A stretch of DNA of 64,000 bases, taken from assembly GCA_035509315.1 (NCBI GenBank), contig DATJLS010000030.1:123591-187590 (forward strand), read 5' to 3'. How positions within the stretch are numbered: position 1 is the stretch's first letter; each line of letters begins with the position of its first letter. The DNA comes from JAKAWQ01 sp035509315. GTDB lineage: Bacteria > Pseudomonadota > Alphaproteobacteria > Acetobacterales > Acetobacteraceae. The translations under genes and the position numbers were made by a program. Under the pieces are notes generated by a model that had not been told where the DNA came from, did no database searches, and saw nothing but the letters and a program-made list of their open reading frames with translations. This document shows positions 52,057 to 60,913 of this stretch, piece after piece.

Positions 52057-52157
52057 GCCGCGAACCGATACGCATGCGCCGCGGGCGTGGACTGCTCAAT
52101 CTCTCCGGCAAATCGAGACGATCCCTGACCTGCGCGATTTCACCTCCTTCTCGCCAA

Positions 52158-52238
52158 ATCAATATGGCTGCTGGCGGAATCGGGGCACCCCGCCGGCAAG
52201 CCGGCGGGGTGTCTCCGGCGCGAAGCGATCCGCCAAAA
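52158..52238 (+). repeat. Palindromic element with strong inner hairpin (family shared with the MITE)
   Basis: AATCAATATGGCTGCTGGCGG ... CGAAGCGATCCGCCAAAA flank a hairpin CACCCCGCCGG-CAAG-CCGGCGGGGTG (52186-52211, 11-bp perfect stem). The outer arms and the 3' 'AAAACAAAG' match the MITE interior at 47136-47210. The hairpin may serve as terminator for the GYD gene. Confidence 0.6.
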
Positions 52239-52340
52239 CCGGTGCATCGACCGGGAAAACAAAGCGAGCGCCCGGCGACCTGAAATCATGAGGTTTCGTC
52301 GTGCTCTCCCGAGACCAGGCCGAGAGGAGCGAGCCTTGCG

Positions 52341-52523
52341 ATGCTCAATGAACGATGGGTCTGGATCCTCTATTTTGTCATGGTGCTGGTACTCCTCCTC
52401 CCCGGAGCCTTTTATCTCTCTCGCAAGGTGCCTGTCGGAACGAAAGTCTTATGGGGCCTGGTCTGGTTCAGCATCCTTGTGGTCTGCATGATTCTCTACC
52501 GCTACCTTTCACCATTTTTCTGA
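52341..52523 (+). CDS. Small membrane protein
   Basis: A 60-residue protein with two TM helices (about 8-27 and 38-56): MLNERWVWILYFVMVLVLLL and VGTKVLWGLVWFSILVVCMI, joined by a loop SRKVP. A GAGGAG site lies ~11 nt upstream. No family recognised. Size and charge resemble small stress or toxin-like membrane proteins, but nothing supports one role. Confidence 0.55.
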   Translation: MLNERWVWILYFVMVLVLLLPGAFYLSRKVPVGTKVLWGLVWFSILVVCMILYRYLSPFF

Positions 52524-52812
52524 GCACCGTCTGTGCTGATCCCCGTCCGGGCGAAGAATTGTCTATTCATCGCGGGAGAGTTCGCATTCCAGGAAAATCC
52601 CGGCCCAGTTCCCCCAGACGCCTCTCCCGGGCGGCTCTCCCGGGCGGCGGCTCCCCTGTTGGGGGCTTCAGGCGCGCGGCCGTCGCTCTGCCATGATTTC
52701 GGGCCTTGACGCTGCAATCTTTTTGCATGCGTGAAAGGAAGCGGTGTGGGCCGGGGTCCACGGCAGCGCAGCGCCAGCACAACGAAGGCACTCGCCGACC
52801 GATGACGGCCGG

Positions 52813-54336
52813 TCAAATGCTGCTTGCGAGATTGAGCAGCTTGCGCAACCGATCGGAGAACCAGCCGGCGACACGGTTGACCGGGATGGCCTCATCCATC
52901 TCGGGAAGGGCAATCATCTGGCCAGACGCACGACGTCTCGCAAGCTCGCAGCCCAATTCCTGGGTGACCGTCGAGCGCGCCTTCAGGACCGGTGCCAAAT
53001 CCTCTTTTGTCAGGTCGTAAATCGTGCTCGGCACAAGAGCCGAGAGTTTCCCCCAGGATGGAGTTCCATTCAGCAGGCCCATTTCGCCGAAATGGTCGCC
53101 GGGACCGAGACGCATCAGCTCGACCTCCTTCCCGGATGCGATGTGGGTCAGTGAAAGAATGCCCGTGCCAATAATGGAAAGCCTGTCCAGAACCACTCCG
53201 GGTTCGAACAAGGTCTCTCCCTGGTCGAAAGTCCTCTCCTTCACTTTTCCGGCAAGCAGGCGACGTTCATCCGGTGTCAGAGCCGCAAAGATCGCCACCA
53301 GGTTGAGTGCCCTTTCCGCCTGGCTCGCACCTTTCGTCGGACTCGCCATCTCGGAAACCGAGGAATCGGAAGTCTCGCGCACGGCCAAATTGATGCCGGC
53401 CGCGGCAACATGCCGGTAAACCAAATCCAGCAGTTCGTTCTGAGAACGAACTGAATTAGTGATATCCTCCACAAAGAACGTGATCTCGAATTCGGTGCAA
53501 GTTCCGGTGATCGACTTTATCGTGATCGATGGCGCCGGCATCGTCAGGATGAGCCGGCAGTTCAAAATGGCCCGTTCAAGGGTTTTGGCCCCGGTTTCCG
53601 GTGGTGTTCTATTGTCCAGCCGGATCGTCACCGACATTCCGTGAATGCGGGAGGGAGAGCTGGCATTCACGATCTTCGCCTTGGCAATGGAGCTGTTCGG
53701 CACGATGGCCAAGTCTTGCTTCGCTGTCATGAGATGCGTCGCGCGCCAGTTCATCTCGATAACGCGACCATCGGTTCCGCCCTCTATGCTGATCCAGTCG
53801 CCTGGCCGATAGGGCCTGCTGAAATTCAGGACAACACCGGAAAAGACGTCGTTCAAGGTGCTTTGCAGGGCCAGTCCGAGGATGATTGCGATGACCCCAG
53901 ATGTCGCAAGCAGGCCCTGGATCGGCAGGTTGAAGACGTACGCAATGACGGCAAGGACAGCGGCGATATAAATCAGGCCGGCGAGCAGGTCCTGTAGCAA
54001 CTTCCCTTCGCGTGGCCGATGTTCGGCAACGACAAAGGCCCGGACGACGCCAACCAGGAACCAGGCCGCCCATAGCCACCATGCGATCGCCAAGGCGCGC
54101 CGGGCCGTATCCTCGATGAGGATGCCGGTGGGCTTCAGGGGACGGTAAGGAACGACGCTGGCCTTCAGCAGGATGATCGTAAGGGCAACGAGGAGAATCA
54201 CCCGAACCGCCGCCCGTCCGCGCGGATGCACGCGGAACAGCAGATGCATCAGCAACGCGCCCAGGGTGAGAAGAACGGCGGAGATGACAAGCGGGTCGCG
54301 GGCGACGGCAATCGTCGCAGCCGGAAGACTGGTCAT
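52813..54336 (-). CDS. MscS-type mechanosensitive channel with C-terminal cyclic-nucleotide-binding domain
   Basis: ATG 54336 (AGGAAGAGG upstream) gives 507 residues. Four or so TM helices (about 14-150), then the MscS pore/beta domain (FNLPIQGLLATSGVIAIILGLALQSTLNDVFSG, RPGDWISIEG, IVPNSSIAKAKI). From about 360 a Crp-type cNMP-binding fold follows (GETLFEPGVVLDRLSIIGTGILSL ... LRLGPGDHFGEMGLLNG with the FGE phosphate cassette). Such fusions are known in bacteria (bCNG). Gating by cyclic nucleotide and by tension is possible. Confidence 0.87.
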   Translation of the reverse strand: MTSLPAATIAVARDPLVISAVLLTLGALLMHLLFRVHPRGRAAVRVILLVALTIILLKASVVPYRPLKPTGILIEDTARRALAIAWWLWAAWFLVGVVRAFVVAEHRPREGKLLQDLLAGLIYIAAVLAVIAYVFNLPIQGLLATSGVIAIILGLALQSTLNDVFSGVVLNFSRPYRPGDWISIEGGTDGRVIEMNWRATHLMTAKQDLAIVPNSSIAKAKIVNASSPSRIHGMSVTIRLDNRTPPETGAKTLERAILNCRLILTMPAPSITIKSITGTCTEFEITFFVEDITNSVRSQNELLDLVYRHVAAAGINLAVRETSDSSVSEMASPTKGASQAERALNLVAIFAALTPDERRLLAGKVKERTFDQGETLFEPGVVLDRLSIIGTGILSLTHIASGKEVELMRLGPGDHFGEMGLLNGTPSWGKLSALVPSTIYDLTKEDLAPVLKARSTVTQELGCELARRRASGQMIALPEMDEAIPVNRVAGWFSDRLRKLLNLASSI

Positions 54337-54760
54337 CTCGCGGCCTCTTCCTGCGCGAGCCAGCTCGTCTGGCTGCCCCGACTTGGCAGCCCTGCGCGAA
54401 CGCGCCCGCAAAGTTGCGTCAAGGCGGGACGAAATCGAGACGACAGCCGCGACCGGCCATACAAAGACATGATCCAAAATCTCCTGACCGAAAGCACGAC
54501 CCGCCGCACCGATGGTTCAGGGTGGGAGCGCGTGCGCCAACGGGTCTGATGGAGGGGTCGCCAGTCGCCCGTGACAGGGCACCCGGGCCGCAACCGGGCC
54601 GCAACCGGCCCGCCAGCCTAGAACGCATTTCGAAACCGTTCCATGCCCTCGTCCGGCCGATTGGCGAGGGGTGACGCCATCCCTCGGCCCCTCCCCGCTC
54701 TTTCAGGGGAACTCCCTCCGCGAGGGGCCCGATCCCTCCGGGATCCGATTGATCTTGGGC

Positions 54761-54820
54761 GATGCAGGCGGGGGCGATGCAGGCGGGGGCGATGCAGGCA
54801 GGGGCGATGCAGGCAGGGCC
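54761..54820 (+). repeat. Four-copy 15-bp tandem repeat
   Basis: GATGCAGGCGGGGGC twice, then GATGCAGGCAGGGGC and GATGCAGGCAGGGCC, head to tail without spacers. Two units are exact and the others differ at one or two bases. Confidence 0.9.
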
Positions 54821-54830
54821 AACGCCTTCT

Positions 54831-54895
54831 GAATCACGCGATGATCGGATGACCGAAAGCGGGACGAGTGGACGGCGGCGATCTCATCCGGCTCG
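54831..54895 (+). repeat. Dispersed palindromic repeat, copy 6 (5'-truncated)
   Basis: GAATCACGCGATGATCGGAT, GACCGAAAGCGGGACGAGTG and GGCGATCTCATCCG are present; the GAGCGTGATGACCGG start is missing. Confidence 0.7.
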
Positions 54896-54919
54896 CGAAG
54901 TGAAATTCGGTCGCAGGAT

Positions 54920-55576
54920 CTAGGGCTTCGTCGGTTCCAGAGGCGCGGCATGAAACCCGATTTCCAGAAGAAGGGCCTCACTGAAGCGCCGGGCGAGAAG
55001 GGCCCGGCCATCCTCTCCCAGCCGTGCCGCCTCTTCGTCAACCTCTCGCTTGAGCCAGGCAACGCTCGCCGCGAAATCCGCCGCCGCATGCAACGCAACC
55101 CAGCGGGCGATATGCGGCTCGGCGATCGGCCGCGCCGTTGCGCGCCTGCACCAGGTCTCATACATCCATTCGGCGGCGAGCATCGCCGTCAGAATCTCCG
55201 CGTAGCTGCCGGCACGCGCGATCCCGAGCATGCCCCCGCGGAAGGCGACGACGGCACGCGGAAAGCTTTCCGGCGGCTCGGGCTTCGCGCCGAGGGCGGC
55301 GAAGACCGCATCGAAGTAAGGCATCTGCTCTTCGGCGAGCGCGCGGAGGACGGAGATGAGATGACGCTGCGCGGCAAATCCCGGCGCCTTGATGAGCGCC
55401 TGGGTGAAGATCTCGATCGCGGCGCCGACGAAATCACGCTCATAAGCCAGATAACGAAGAAATTCCGCGGGCGCGAGGCGCCCATCCTCGATGGCGCGCA
55501 CGAAGGGGTGGGACTGCATCGCATCCCAGGCCTCGCGGTTCGCCTCCCGGAGGGTCTCGTGGAAGGCGGCGCTCAT
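54920..55576 (-). CDS. tenA: TenA/THI-4 family protein
   Basis: The 218-residue all-helical protein has the TenA/PqqC/heme-oxygenase-like fold: HPFVRAIEDGRLAPAEFLRYLAYERDFVGAA, AAEWMYETWC and a C-terminal EALLLEIGF. TenA enzymes deaminate aminopyrimidines for thiamine salvage; the TenA_C versus TenA_E class is decided by the catalytic Cys, and the Cys in YETWC may not be at the canonical place. Sits 7 bp after the BtpA gene, so is likely co-transcribed. Confidence 0.82.
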   Translation of the reverse strand: MSAAFHETLREANREAWDAMQSHPFVRAIEDGRLAPAEFLRYLAYERDFVGAAIEIFTQALIKAPGFAAQRHLISVLRALAEEQMPYFDAVFAALGAKPEPPESFPRAVVAFRGGMLGIARAGSYAEILTAMLAAEWMYETWCRRATARPIAEPHIARWVALHAAADFAASVAWLKREVDEEAARLGEDGRALLARRFSEALLLEIGFHAAPLEPTKP

Positions 55577-55583
55577 TTCCCGC

Positions 55584-56435
55584 TCATCGGATCTTCTTCG
55601 CGGCAGCCATGAATTCGCGCACGCGCGCGGGCTCGACCGGGTTCCACCACACCCCACCCTCCTTGAGGGCGCTCGCGACGATCACGCCATCCACCGCGGC
55701 GAGAATCTTTCCGACATTGCCGGGCGTGACCCCGCTGCCCACCAGGACCGGCAAATGGGTTGCCGCACGGATCGTGCTGATCTCCGCATCGCTCGCCGCA
55801 TCGCCCGTGCGGCTGCCGGTGGCGATGACCGCGTCGGCATGAAAGAAGGCAACATCGCGGACGAGCTCGGCAATGGGCCGGTCGGCGACGATCGCGTGGG
55901 CTCCGTGCTTCACGTGCGCATCGGCAAAGACCGCAATCTCCCGCGCATGGATCGCGGCGCGATAGCGCAGGGCCGTCGCCGCTGCGCCCTCGACGAATCC
56001 CTCATTGGCGACGTAGGCGTTGGCCCATTGATTGACCCGGATGAAGGCCGCACCGGCGGCCTTGGCAACGGCGAAAGCATGGATCGCGCCATTGGCCAGA
56101 ACATTGATCCCGAGTGGGACGGCAAAGCGCGCCCGCACATGATCGGCGATCACGGCGAGGCAGGAAGCCGTCTCCGGGCCGAGATCGCCGGGCTTGAGAA
56201 ACGGGATATCGCCGTGATTCTCGACGATCAGCCCGTCCACGCCGCCCGCGACATAGGAATCGGCATCGGCGAGCGCGCGATCGACGATCGCGCGCATCGG
56301 CGTGCCCCGGTCATCGGGTGAGCCGGGCAGAGGCAGGCAATGCACAACACCGATCACGACCTTTTCGCGGCCGAAGATGCGGCGTATCGCATCCGCTCCG
56401 GTCGCGGCGACGGGCTTCGCCTCTTCCTCACTCAC
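55584..56435 (-). CDS. BtpA/SgcQ family protein
   Basis: A 283-residue TIM-barrel-like protein from GTG 56435 (GGAG 7 nt upstream): KVVIGVVHCLPLPGSP, GGVDGLIVENHGD, FIRVNQWANAYV and GSGVTPGNVGKILAAVDGVIVASALK match the BtpA family. BtpA is named for a photosystem I biogenesis factor, but SgcQ homologues occur in carbohydrate clusters. Its start codon lies 11 bp from the divergent PfkB start. Enzymatic activity is not established. Confidence 0.85.
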   Translation of the reverse strand: MSEEEAKPVAATGADAIRRIFGREKVVIGVVHCLPLPGSPDDRGTPMRAIVDRALADADSYVAGGVDGLIVENHGDIPFLKPGDLGPETASCLAVIADHVRARFAVPLGINVLANGAIHAFAVAKAAGAAFIRVNQWANAYVANEGFVEGAAATALRYRAAIHAREIAVFADAHVKHGAHAIVADRPIAELVRDVAFFHADAVIATGSRTGDAASDAEISTIRAATHLPVLVGSGVTPGNVGKILAAVDGVIVASALKEGGVWWNPVEPARVREFMAAAKKIR

Positions 56436-56446
56436 GGATCAGCTCC

Positions 56447-57370
56447 ATGCACACTCCCCTCAGGCAGGCAATCGTTATCGGCAATGCGACTCTCGACGAG
56501 ACCTTTGCGCTCGAGTCTCTGCCGCGCCGGGGCGAGAGCGTGCTCAGCGGACCGCCGACGCGGGATCCGGGCGGAAAAGGCGCAAACCAGGCCTTGCTGC
56601 TCGCCCGTGCCGGGCTTGCGGTGCGGTTCGTCGCGCGCATCGGCCGCGATCCGGAGGGTGCCTTCCTGCGCGCGCGGCTCGAAGCGGAAGGTCTCGCCGC
56701 GGGGTTGATTGAAGGCGCGGAGCCGACCGATCGCTCGGTCATTCTGATCGACAGAACAGGCGAGAACTGCATCGTCACCACCGCGGCCGCGGCTGATGCC
56801 CTGACGCCGGCGGATGCCGAGCGCGCGCTCGCGGAGGCTTCGGCGGAGACGCTCCTGCTCCTCCAGGGCAATCTTTCGTTCGAGACGACGCGGGCGGCCC
56901 TCACCGCTGCCCGCGCGCGCGGGCTCGTCACGATCTTCAACCCCGCACCGGTAAAGGACCAATTCGCAAGGCTCTGGCCGCTGGCGAGCCTGGTTGTGCT
57001 GAATGAGCAGGAGGCCGAGCGTCTGGCGGGCACGGCCGGGGAGGAAGGGCTGCGGCGCATCCTGGCCGCAGGGGCGGAATCGGCTGTGGTGACGCTCGGG
57101 GCGCAGGGCGCGCTCCTTCTGCACGAAGCCGGACTGGAGACGTGCGCGGCCGCGCCGGCAGAGCCGGTCGATACGACCGGCGCGGGCGATACCTTCACCG
57201 CCATCCTCGCCGCCGCGCGCTTCGCCCACCGGCTCGGTTGGACGGACGCGCTCGCCGCCGCCGCTGCTGCGGCTTCCATCACCGTCGGCGCCCGCGGCGT
57301 CTTCGCGTCCTTCCCGACACGCCCGGCGATCAGCAGGATTTTCGAGACGATCGCCTTCATCGGTCGGTGA
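56447..57370 (+). CDS. PfkB-family carbohydrate kinase
   Basis: ATG 56447 gives 307 residues; longer readings run into BtpA. It has GGKGANQA (42-49, PfkB signature 1) and DTTGAGDTF (242-250, signature 2 with catalytic Asp). It resembles ribokinase. It has no clear Shine-Dalgarno and starts only 11 bp from the divergent BtpA start. It presumably phosphorylates the sugar brought in by the neighbouring ABC transporter. The 3' end overlaps the amidotransferase gene by 14 nt. Confidence 0.9.
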   Translation: MHTPLRQAIVIGNATLDETFALESLPRRGESVLSGPPTRDPGGKGANQALLLARAGLAVRFVARIGRDPEGAFLRARLEAEGLAAGLIEGAEPTDRSVILIDRTGENCIVTTAAAADALTPADAERALAEASAETLLLLQGNLSFETTRAALTAARARGLVTIFNPAPVKDQFARLWPLASLVVLNEQEAERLAGTAGEEGLRRILAAGAESAVVTLGAQGALLLHEAGLETCAAAPAEPVDTTGAGDTFTAILAAARFAHRLGWTDALAAAAAAASITVGARGVFASFPTRPAISRIFETIAFIGR

Positions 57371-58121
57371 CCCAAGCGAGGATATTGCTCCAGAGGCGGG
57401 CATAGCCCGGCCAGCGGACGAAGGTCTCGGGCAGCCAATGCGGCCCGATATCGGAAGTCCAGGCAACCGCGCGGCCGGCCCCATGGTGCCCAGCGACGAG
57501 CAGCGGATGTCCGCCTTGCTCCGCCGGAAGGCGGGCCAGCACCTCGGCCCCTTTTTTGGGAATGACCTCATTGGCACCGAGCAAGGCGGGCCAAGGCTCA
57601 TCCAAACCGGCGAGGATCGGATGCGTCTTGACGCGCTCGGCCACGAACCCTTCCGGAATCTCCAGCCGGTCATCCTGCGCCAGGCAATGCACCGGCAACG
57701 CTTCCTCGACCGGCGTTCTTCGCCAGCGTGCCCGCCCGTCGATACCCTGAAAGCTGAGATAGCCGCCCGCCATCACGAGCCCGCCGCCTTCGGCGACCCA
57801 GTCGCGGATCAGCTTGAGCCGGTTCGGCACGGTCTCGCCGCGCAGCCACACCGCCTGCGGCAGGAGAAGCGTATTGGCCCCGAGATCGGAGAGGATGATC
57901 GCGCGGTAGCGCCGCAGCCCCTCACGCATGAAGGGAAAATTCTCCGCCGCCTCGTGGGAAGGAAGGTAGGTGAGCGCGAAGCGGCTTCCGGCAAGGGCGC
58001 GGACGAGCGGCTCGGCGCCGAGATGGAACGTAACACTTCCGAACTGGTCGAACCCTTTGTAGTGGGACGCGGCGCTGACCCAGCTTTCACCGGCCAGCAG
58101 GACCTCGATGCGCTCGCTCAT
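57357..58121 (-). CDS. Class I-like glutamine amidotransferase / ThuA-like protein (DUF1355)
   Basis: A 254-residue protein with a flavodoxin-like/amidotransferase fold: IEVLLAGESWVSAASHYKGFDQFGS, RYRAIILSDLGANTLLLP, EGGGLVMAGGYLSFQG and VAWTSDIGPHWLPETFVRWPGYARLW. The cysteine normally expected after GGGLVMAGG is not there, so a true glutaminase activity is doubtful. It ends the lacI-ABC-phosphotriesterase operon, 31 bp after the phosphotriesterase stop, and is convergent with PfkB. Confidence 0.78.
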   Translation of the reverse strand: MSERIEVLLAGESWVSAASHYKGFDQFGSVTFHLGAEPLVRALAGSRFALTYLPSHEAAENFPFMREGLRRYRAIILSDLGANTLLLPQAVWLRGETVPNRLKLIRDWVAEGGGLVMAGGYLSFQGIDGRARWRRTPVEEALPVHCLAQDDRLEIPEGFVAERVKTHPILAGLDEPWPALLGANEVIPKKGAEVLARLPAEQGGHPLLVAGHHGAGRAVAWTSDIGPHWLPETFVRWPGYARLWSNILAWVTDR

Positions 58122-58152
58122 GTCTCTTCCTTCGTTCAGCCCGCCCCCGCGT

Positions 58153-59187
58153 TCAGCCCGTGAAGAGCCGGCGCGGATTGGCGATCATCATCGTCTGAAC
58201 GGCGGATGGCGGCACGCCGTGGCGCAGCAATCGGGGCAGGAAATGGCGCTGCAGATAGGCATAGCCGAAGCCGCCATGGCGCGTGAGCATCATCTTGAGG
58301 AAGACATCCTGGGAGAGAAGAAGGTTCGGTGCAAAGCCGCGCGCGACGAGCCCGGCGATCGCGCGCGCGTTCTCCTCCTCCGAAGGGCACTGCACGCCCT
58401 GGTCCGCGTACCAGAAATCCATGCCGATCATGTCGTATTCGATGAAGGCGCCGCGCGCGGCGAGCGCTTCCTGGTACGCCGGATCGTCGTGCGAAGGGTT
58501 CATATGGCAGAGAACCGTGCGTTGCGGGTCCGCGCCCTCTTCCTCGACGATATCGAGCACCCGCCCGCCATGGCGGACCCACCCCGGCAGATGCACCATG
58601 AGCGGCAGGCGCGTGGCACGGGCGGCGCGCGCGGCCCCGCGCAGGGATTTCTGCTCGGCCGGCGTGAAATCGGCGGAAACACCGATCTCCCCGATCAGGC
58701 CGATGCGCACGCCGGTGCCGTTCACGCCCTCGGCTGCGTCCCGCGCGATCTCGGCGGCGATGTCGTCCTCGTTCATCGCGACGAGCGAAGGCGGATGAGA
58801 GGCCTCGAGGTAGTAGCCGCCGCCCATGATGATGTTGAGGCCGGTGGCGCGGGCGATCCGCGCCAGCGCCTCGGGGTTGCGGCCGATGCCGCGGCAGGTC
58901 GGATCGACCACCGTGCGGCAGCCCTCGTCCACGGCCAGGGTGAGCTCGGCGGCGGCAAGACGTTCGTCATCCAGGGAGAGATTGTCGAGATTGACGAAGG
59001 GATCCATGCGCAGCTCGCCCAGAATCCCGGGATTCACCGGCTCGCAGGAGAAGCGATGACGCGCCTTCTCCTTCGGTGGATTCCACCAGCAGCGGCAATC
59101 ATTCAGGACATGCTCGTGCATCAGGGTCAGGCCGAGCGCGTCGGCGGATACGGGCCCAAGCACGGTGATCGCCCGGCCCTCGCTCAT
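58153..59187 (-). CDS. Phosphotriesterase-family metal-dependent hydrolase
   Basis: From ATG 59187 it has 344 residues; the TIM barrel shows HEH (24-26), GLIGEIG with E167 at the position where phosphotriesterase has the carbamylated Lys, H199, H228 and D294 (SQD). A Glu instead of Lys is typical of the PHP/PTER subgroups, which act on lactones or phosphate esters. The ATG overlaps the permease stop by 4 nt. Within this operon it probably acts on the imported carbohydrate derivative. Confidence 0.86.
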   Translation of the reverse strand: MSEGRAITVLGPVSADALGLTLMHEHVLNDCRCWWNPPKEKARHRFSCEPVNPGILGELRMDPFVNLDNLSLDDERLAAAELTLAVDEGCRTVVDPTCRGIGRNPEALARIARATGLNIIMGGGYYLEASHPPSLVAMNEDDIAAEIARDAAEGVNGTGVRIGLIGEIGVSADFTPAEQKSLRGAARAARATRLPLMVHLPGWVRHGGRVLDIVEEEGADPQRTVLCHMNPSHDDPAYQEALAARGAFIEYDMIGMDFWYADQGVQCPSEEENARAIAGLVARGFAPNLLLSQDVFLKMMLTRHGGFGYAYLQRHFLPRLLRHGVPPSAVQTMMIANPRRLFTG

Positions 59188-60179
59188 CGCCGCCGGCCCG
59201 GGCCCGCGAGGCGGGCAAAGACGCGGGCATTGAGCCAGACCGCGCCGAGGATGATCGCGCCCGTCGCGATCTCGGTGAAGAAGGGCGAGACATGCATGAG
59301 GATGAGCCCGTTGCCGATCATGGCGATGGTGAGCGTGCCGAGCACAGTGCCGACGATCGTGCCGGTGCCGCCGAAAAGCGAGGTCCCGCCGAGGACGACG
59401 GCGGCGATCACCTCCAGCTCGAAGCCCACCGCCGCGTTCGAGGAGCCGGACCCAAGGCGGGCGGCGGTGATCAGGCCGGCGAGCGCGGCCGCAAGACCGG
59501 TCAGCACGAAGACCGAGGCGGCAATACGCCGGGCCGGGATGCCGGCGCGTCTCGCCGCTTCGAGATTGGCGCCGACCGCGGTGACATGCCGGCCATAGGT
59601 CGTGCCATCGAGGACGACGAAGCCGACGAGGGCGGTCGCGAGCGCCAGCAGCGCCGGGACCGGCAGCGGGCCGAGCGAGCCGCGGCCGAGCACGTCGAAC
59701 CAGCTTCCGGGCGCGATCGGGATCGAATAGCCGCGCGTGAGCAGGAGCGCGAAGCCCCTGAGGCCGGTGAGGAAGGCGAGCGTGACGATGAAGGAAGGGA
59801 TGCCCTGATAGGCGGCGAACCATCCCTGCACCGCGCCGACGAGCGCGCCCACCGCCAGCATCAGGATGACGACGAGCGGCCAGGAGAGGCCCGCCTGCAA
59901 GGCGATCGCGGCGAGCGCATTCACCAGCGCCACGATCGAGCCCACCGAAAGATCGATCCCGCCGGTGGTGATGACGAAGGTCATCGCGATCGCAACGATG
60001 AGCAGCGGCGCGGACTGGCGGAAGAGATTGAGCATATTGCCGCCGCTCAGGAAATAAGGGCTGCCCCAGGCAAAAAAGACGAGGCAGATCACCGCGAAGC
60101 CGGCGATCGAAAGGACCGGCGCCTGGCGGATGAGAAAATCGGCGCGGCGCGAGCCGGCCGGACGCGCGCTCACGCTCAT
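59184..60179 (-). CDS. Ribose-type ABC transporter permease (RbsC-like)
   Basis: The 331-residue membrane protein has about ten TM helices, and the sugar ABC permease block TTGGIDLSVGSIVALVNALAA and GVNLEAARRAGIPARR (EAA-type loop). A conserved LGGTSLFGGTGTIVGTVLG segment is present. It forms the channel of the CUT2-class importer with the ATPase (60176) and binding protein (60910). Overlaps both neighbours by 4 nt. Confidence 0.9.
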   Translation of the reverse strand: MSVSARPAGSRRADFLIRQAPVLSIAGFAVICLVFFAWGSPYFLSGGNMLNLFRQSAPLLIVAIAMTFVITTGGIDLSVGSIVALVNALAAIALQAGLSWPLVVILMLAVGALVGAVQGWFAAYQGIPSFIVTLAFLTGLRGFALLLTRGYSIPIAPGSWFDVLGRGSLGPLPVPALLALATALVGFVVLDGTTYGRHVTAVGANLEAARRAGIPARRIAASVFVLTGLAAALAGLITAARLGSGSSNAAVGFELEVIAAVVLGGTSLFGGTGTIVGTVLGTLTIAMIGNGLILMHVSPFFTEIATGAIILGAVWLNARVFARLAGPGRRR

Positions 60180-60913
60180 GCGCCCCCGCTGCCGACGATC
60201 AGAGAGACCAGGTCTTCAAGGCTCGTGTCCCCGATCCGGCGCTCGGCCACCTTGAGCCCCTCGTACATCACCGCGATCCGGTCACAGACGCGGAAGAGAT
60301 CCTGCAGGCGATGGGTGATCAGCACCACCGCGACACCGCGTGCCTTGACGTGGCGGATGAGGGTAAGCACGGCTTCAACCTCGGCGACGGCGAGCGCCGA
60401 GGTCGGCTCGTCCATGATCAGCACGAGCGGATCGAAGGAAGCGGCCCGGGCGATCGCGATCGACTGGCGCTGGCCGCCGGAGAGGCTGCCGACGGTCGCG
60501 GTGAGGTTGGGGATGCGGATCTGCAAACTCGCCAGCATTTCGCGCGCCGCATCGATCATGGCCCGCTTGCGAAGGAAACCGCTTCTCGCGATCTCGCGGC
60601 CGAGGAAGAGATTGCCCGCGACATCGATCGTGTCGCAGAGGCTGAGGTCCTGAAAGACCATCTCGATCCGTCGCGCGCGCGCAGCGGCCGGATCGGGGAA
60701 GCGCACATCCCTTCCCGCCACGATGATTTGACCGCGATCGGGCTCATGGACGCCGGCGAGGATCTTCGTCAGGGTCGATTTGCCCGCCGCGTTGTCGCCG
60801 ACGAGGCCGAGGCACTCGCCGGCGAAGAGATCGAGATCGACACCGCGCAGCGCGGCGATCGAGCCGAATGTCTTCTCGATCCCGCGCAGCGCGACCAGCG
60901 GTTCAGCGATCAC
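60176..60913 (-). CDS. Sugar ABC transporter ATPase (single domain)
   Basis: GTG 60913, overlapping the binding-protein stop (GTGA), gives 245 residues. Walker A GDNAAGKST (39-47), Q-loop VFQD, signature LSGGQRQ (144-150), Walker B LIMDEPTS and an H-loop LITHR are present. Unlike RbsA, which has two fused domains of about 500 aa, this is a single domain, so it must work as a homodimer, as in FrcA-like systems. Confidence 0.92.
   Translation of the reverse strand: MIAEPLVALRGIEKTFGSIAALRGVDLDLFAGECLGLVGDNAAGKSTLTKILAGVHEPDRGQIIVAGRDVRFPDPAAARARRIEMVFQDLSLCDTIDVAGNLFLGREIARSGFLRKRAMIDAAREMLASLQIRIPNLTATVGSLSGGQRQSIAIARAASFDPLVLIMDEPTSALAVAEVEAVLTLIRHVKARGVAVVLITHRLQDLFRVCDRIAVMYEGLKVAERRIGDTSLEDLVSLIVGSGGA

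Larger units (their letters stand above)
54337..54919. other. 583-bp gap rich in short repeats
   Basis: No gene recognised. It holds CGGGCCGCAAC duplicated at about 54583-54604, a 4 x 15-bp tandem repeat (54761-54820) and dispersed repeat copy 6 (54831-54895). Lies between two gene ends/starts on the minus strand (MscS-cNMP start 54336; TenA stop 54920). Confidence 0.5.
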
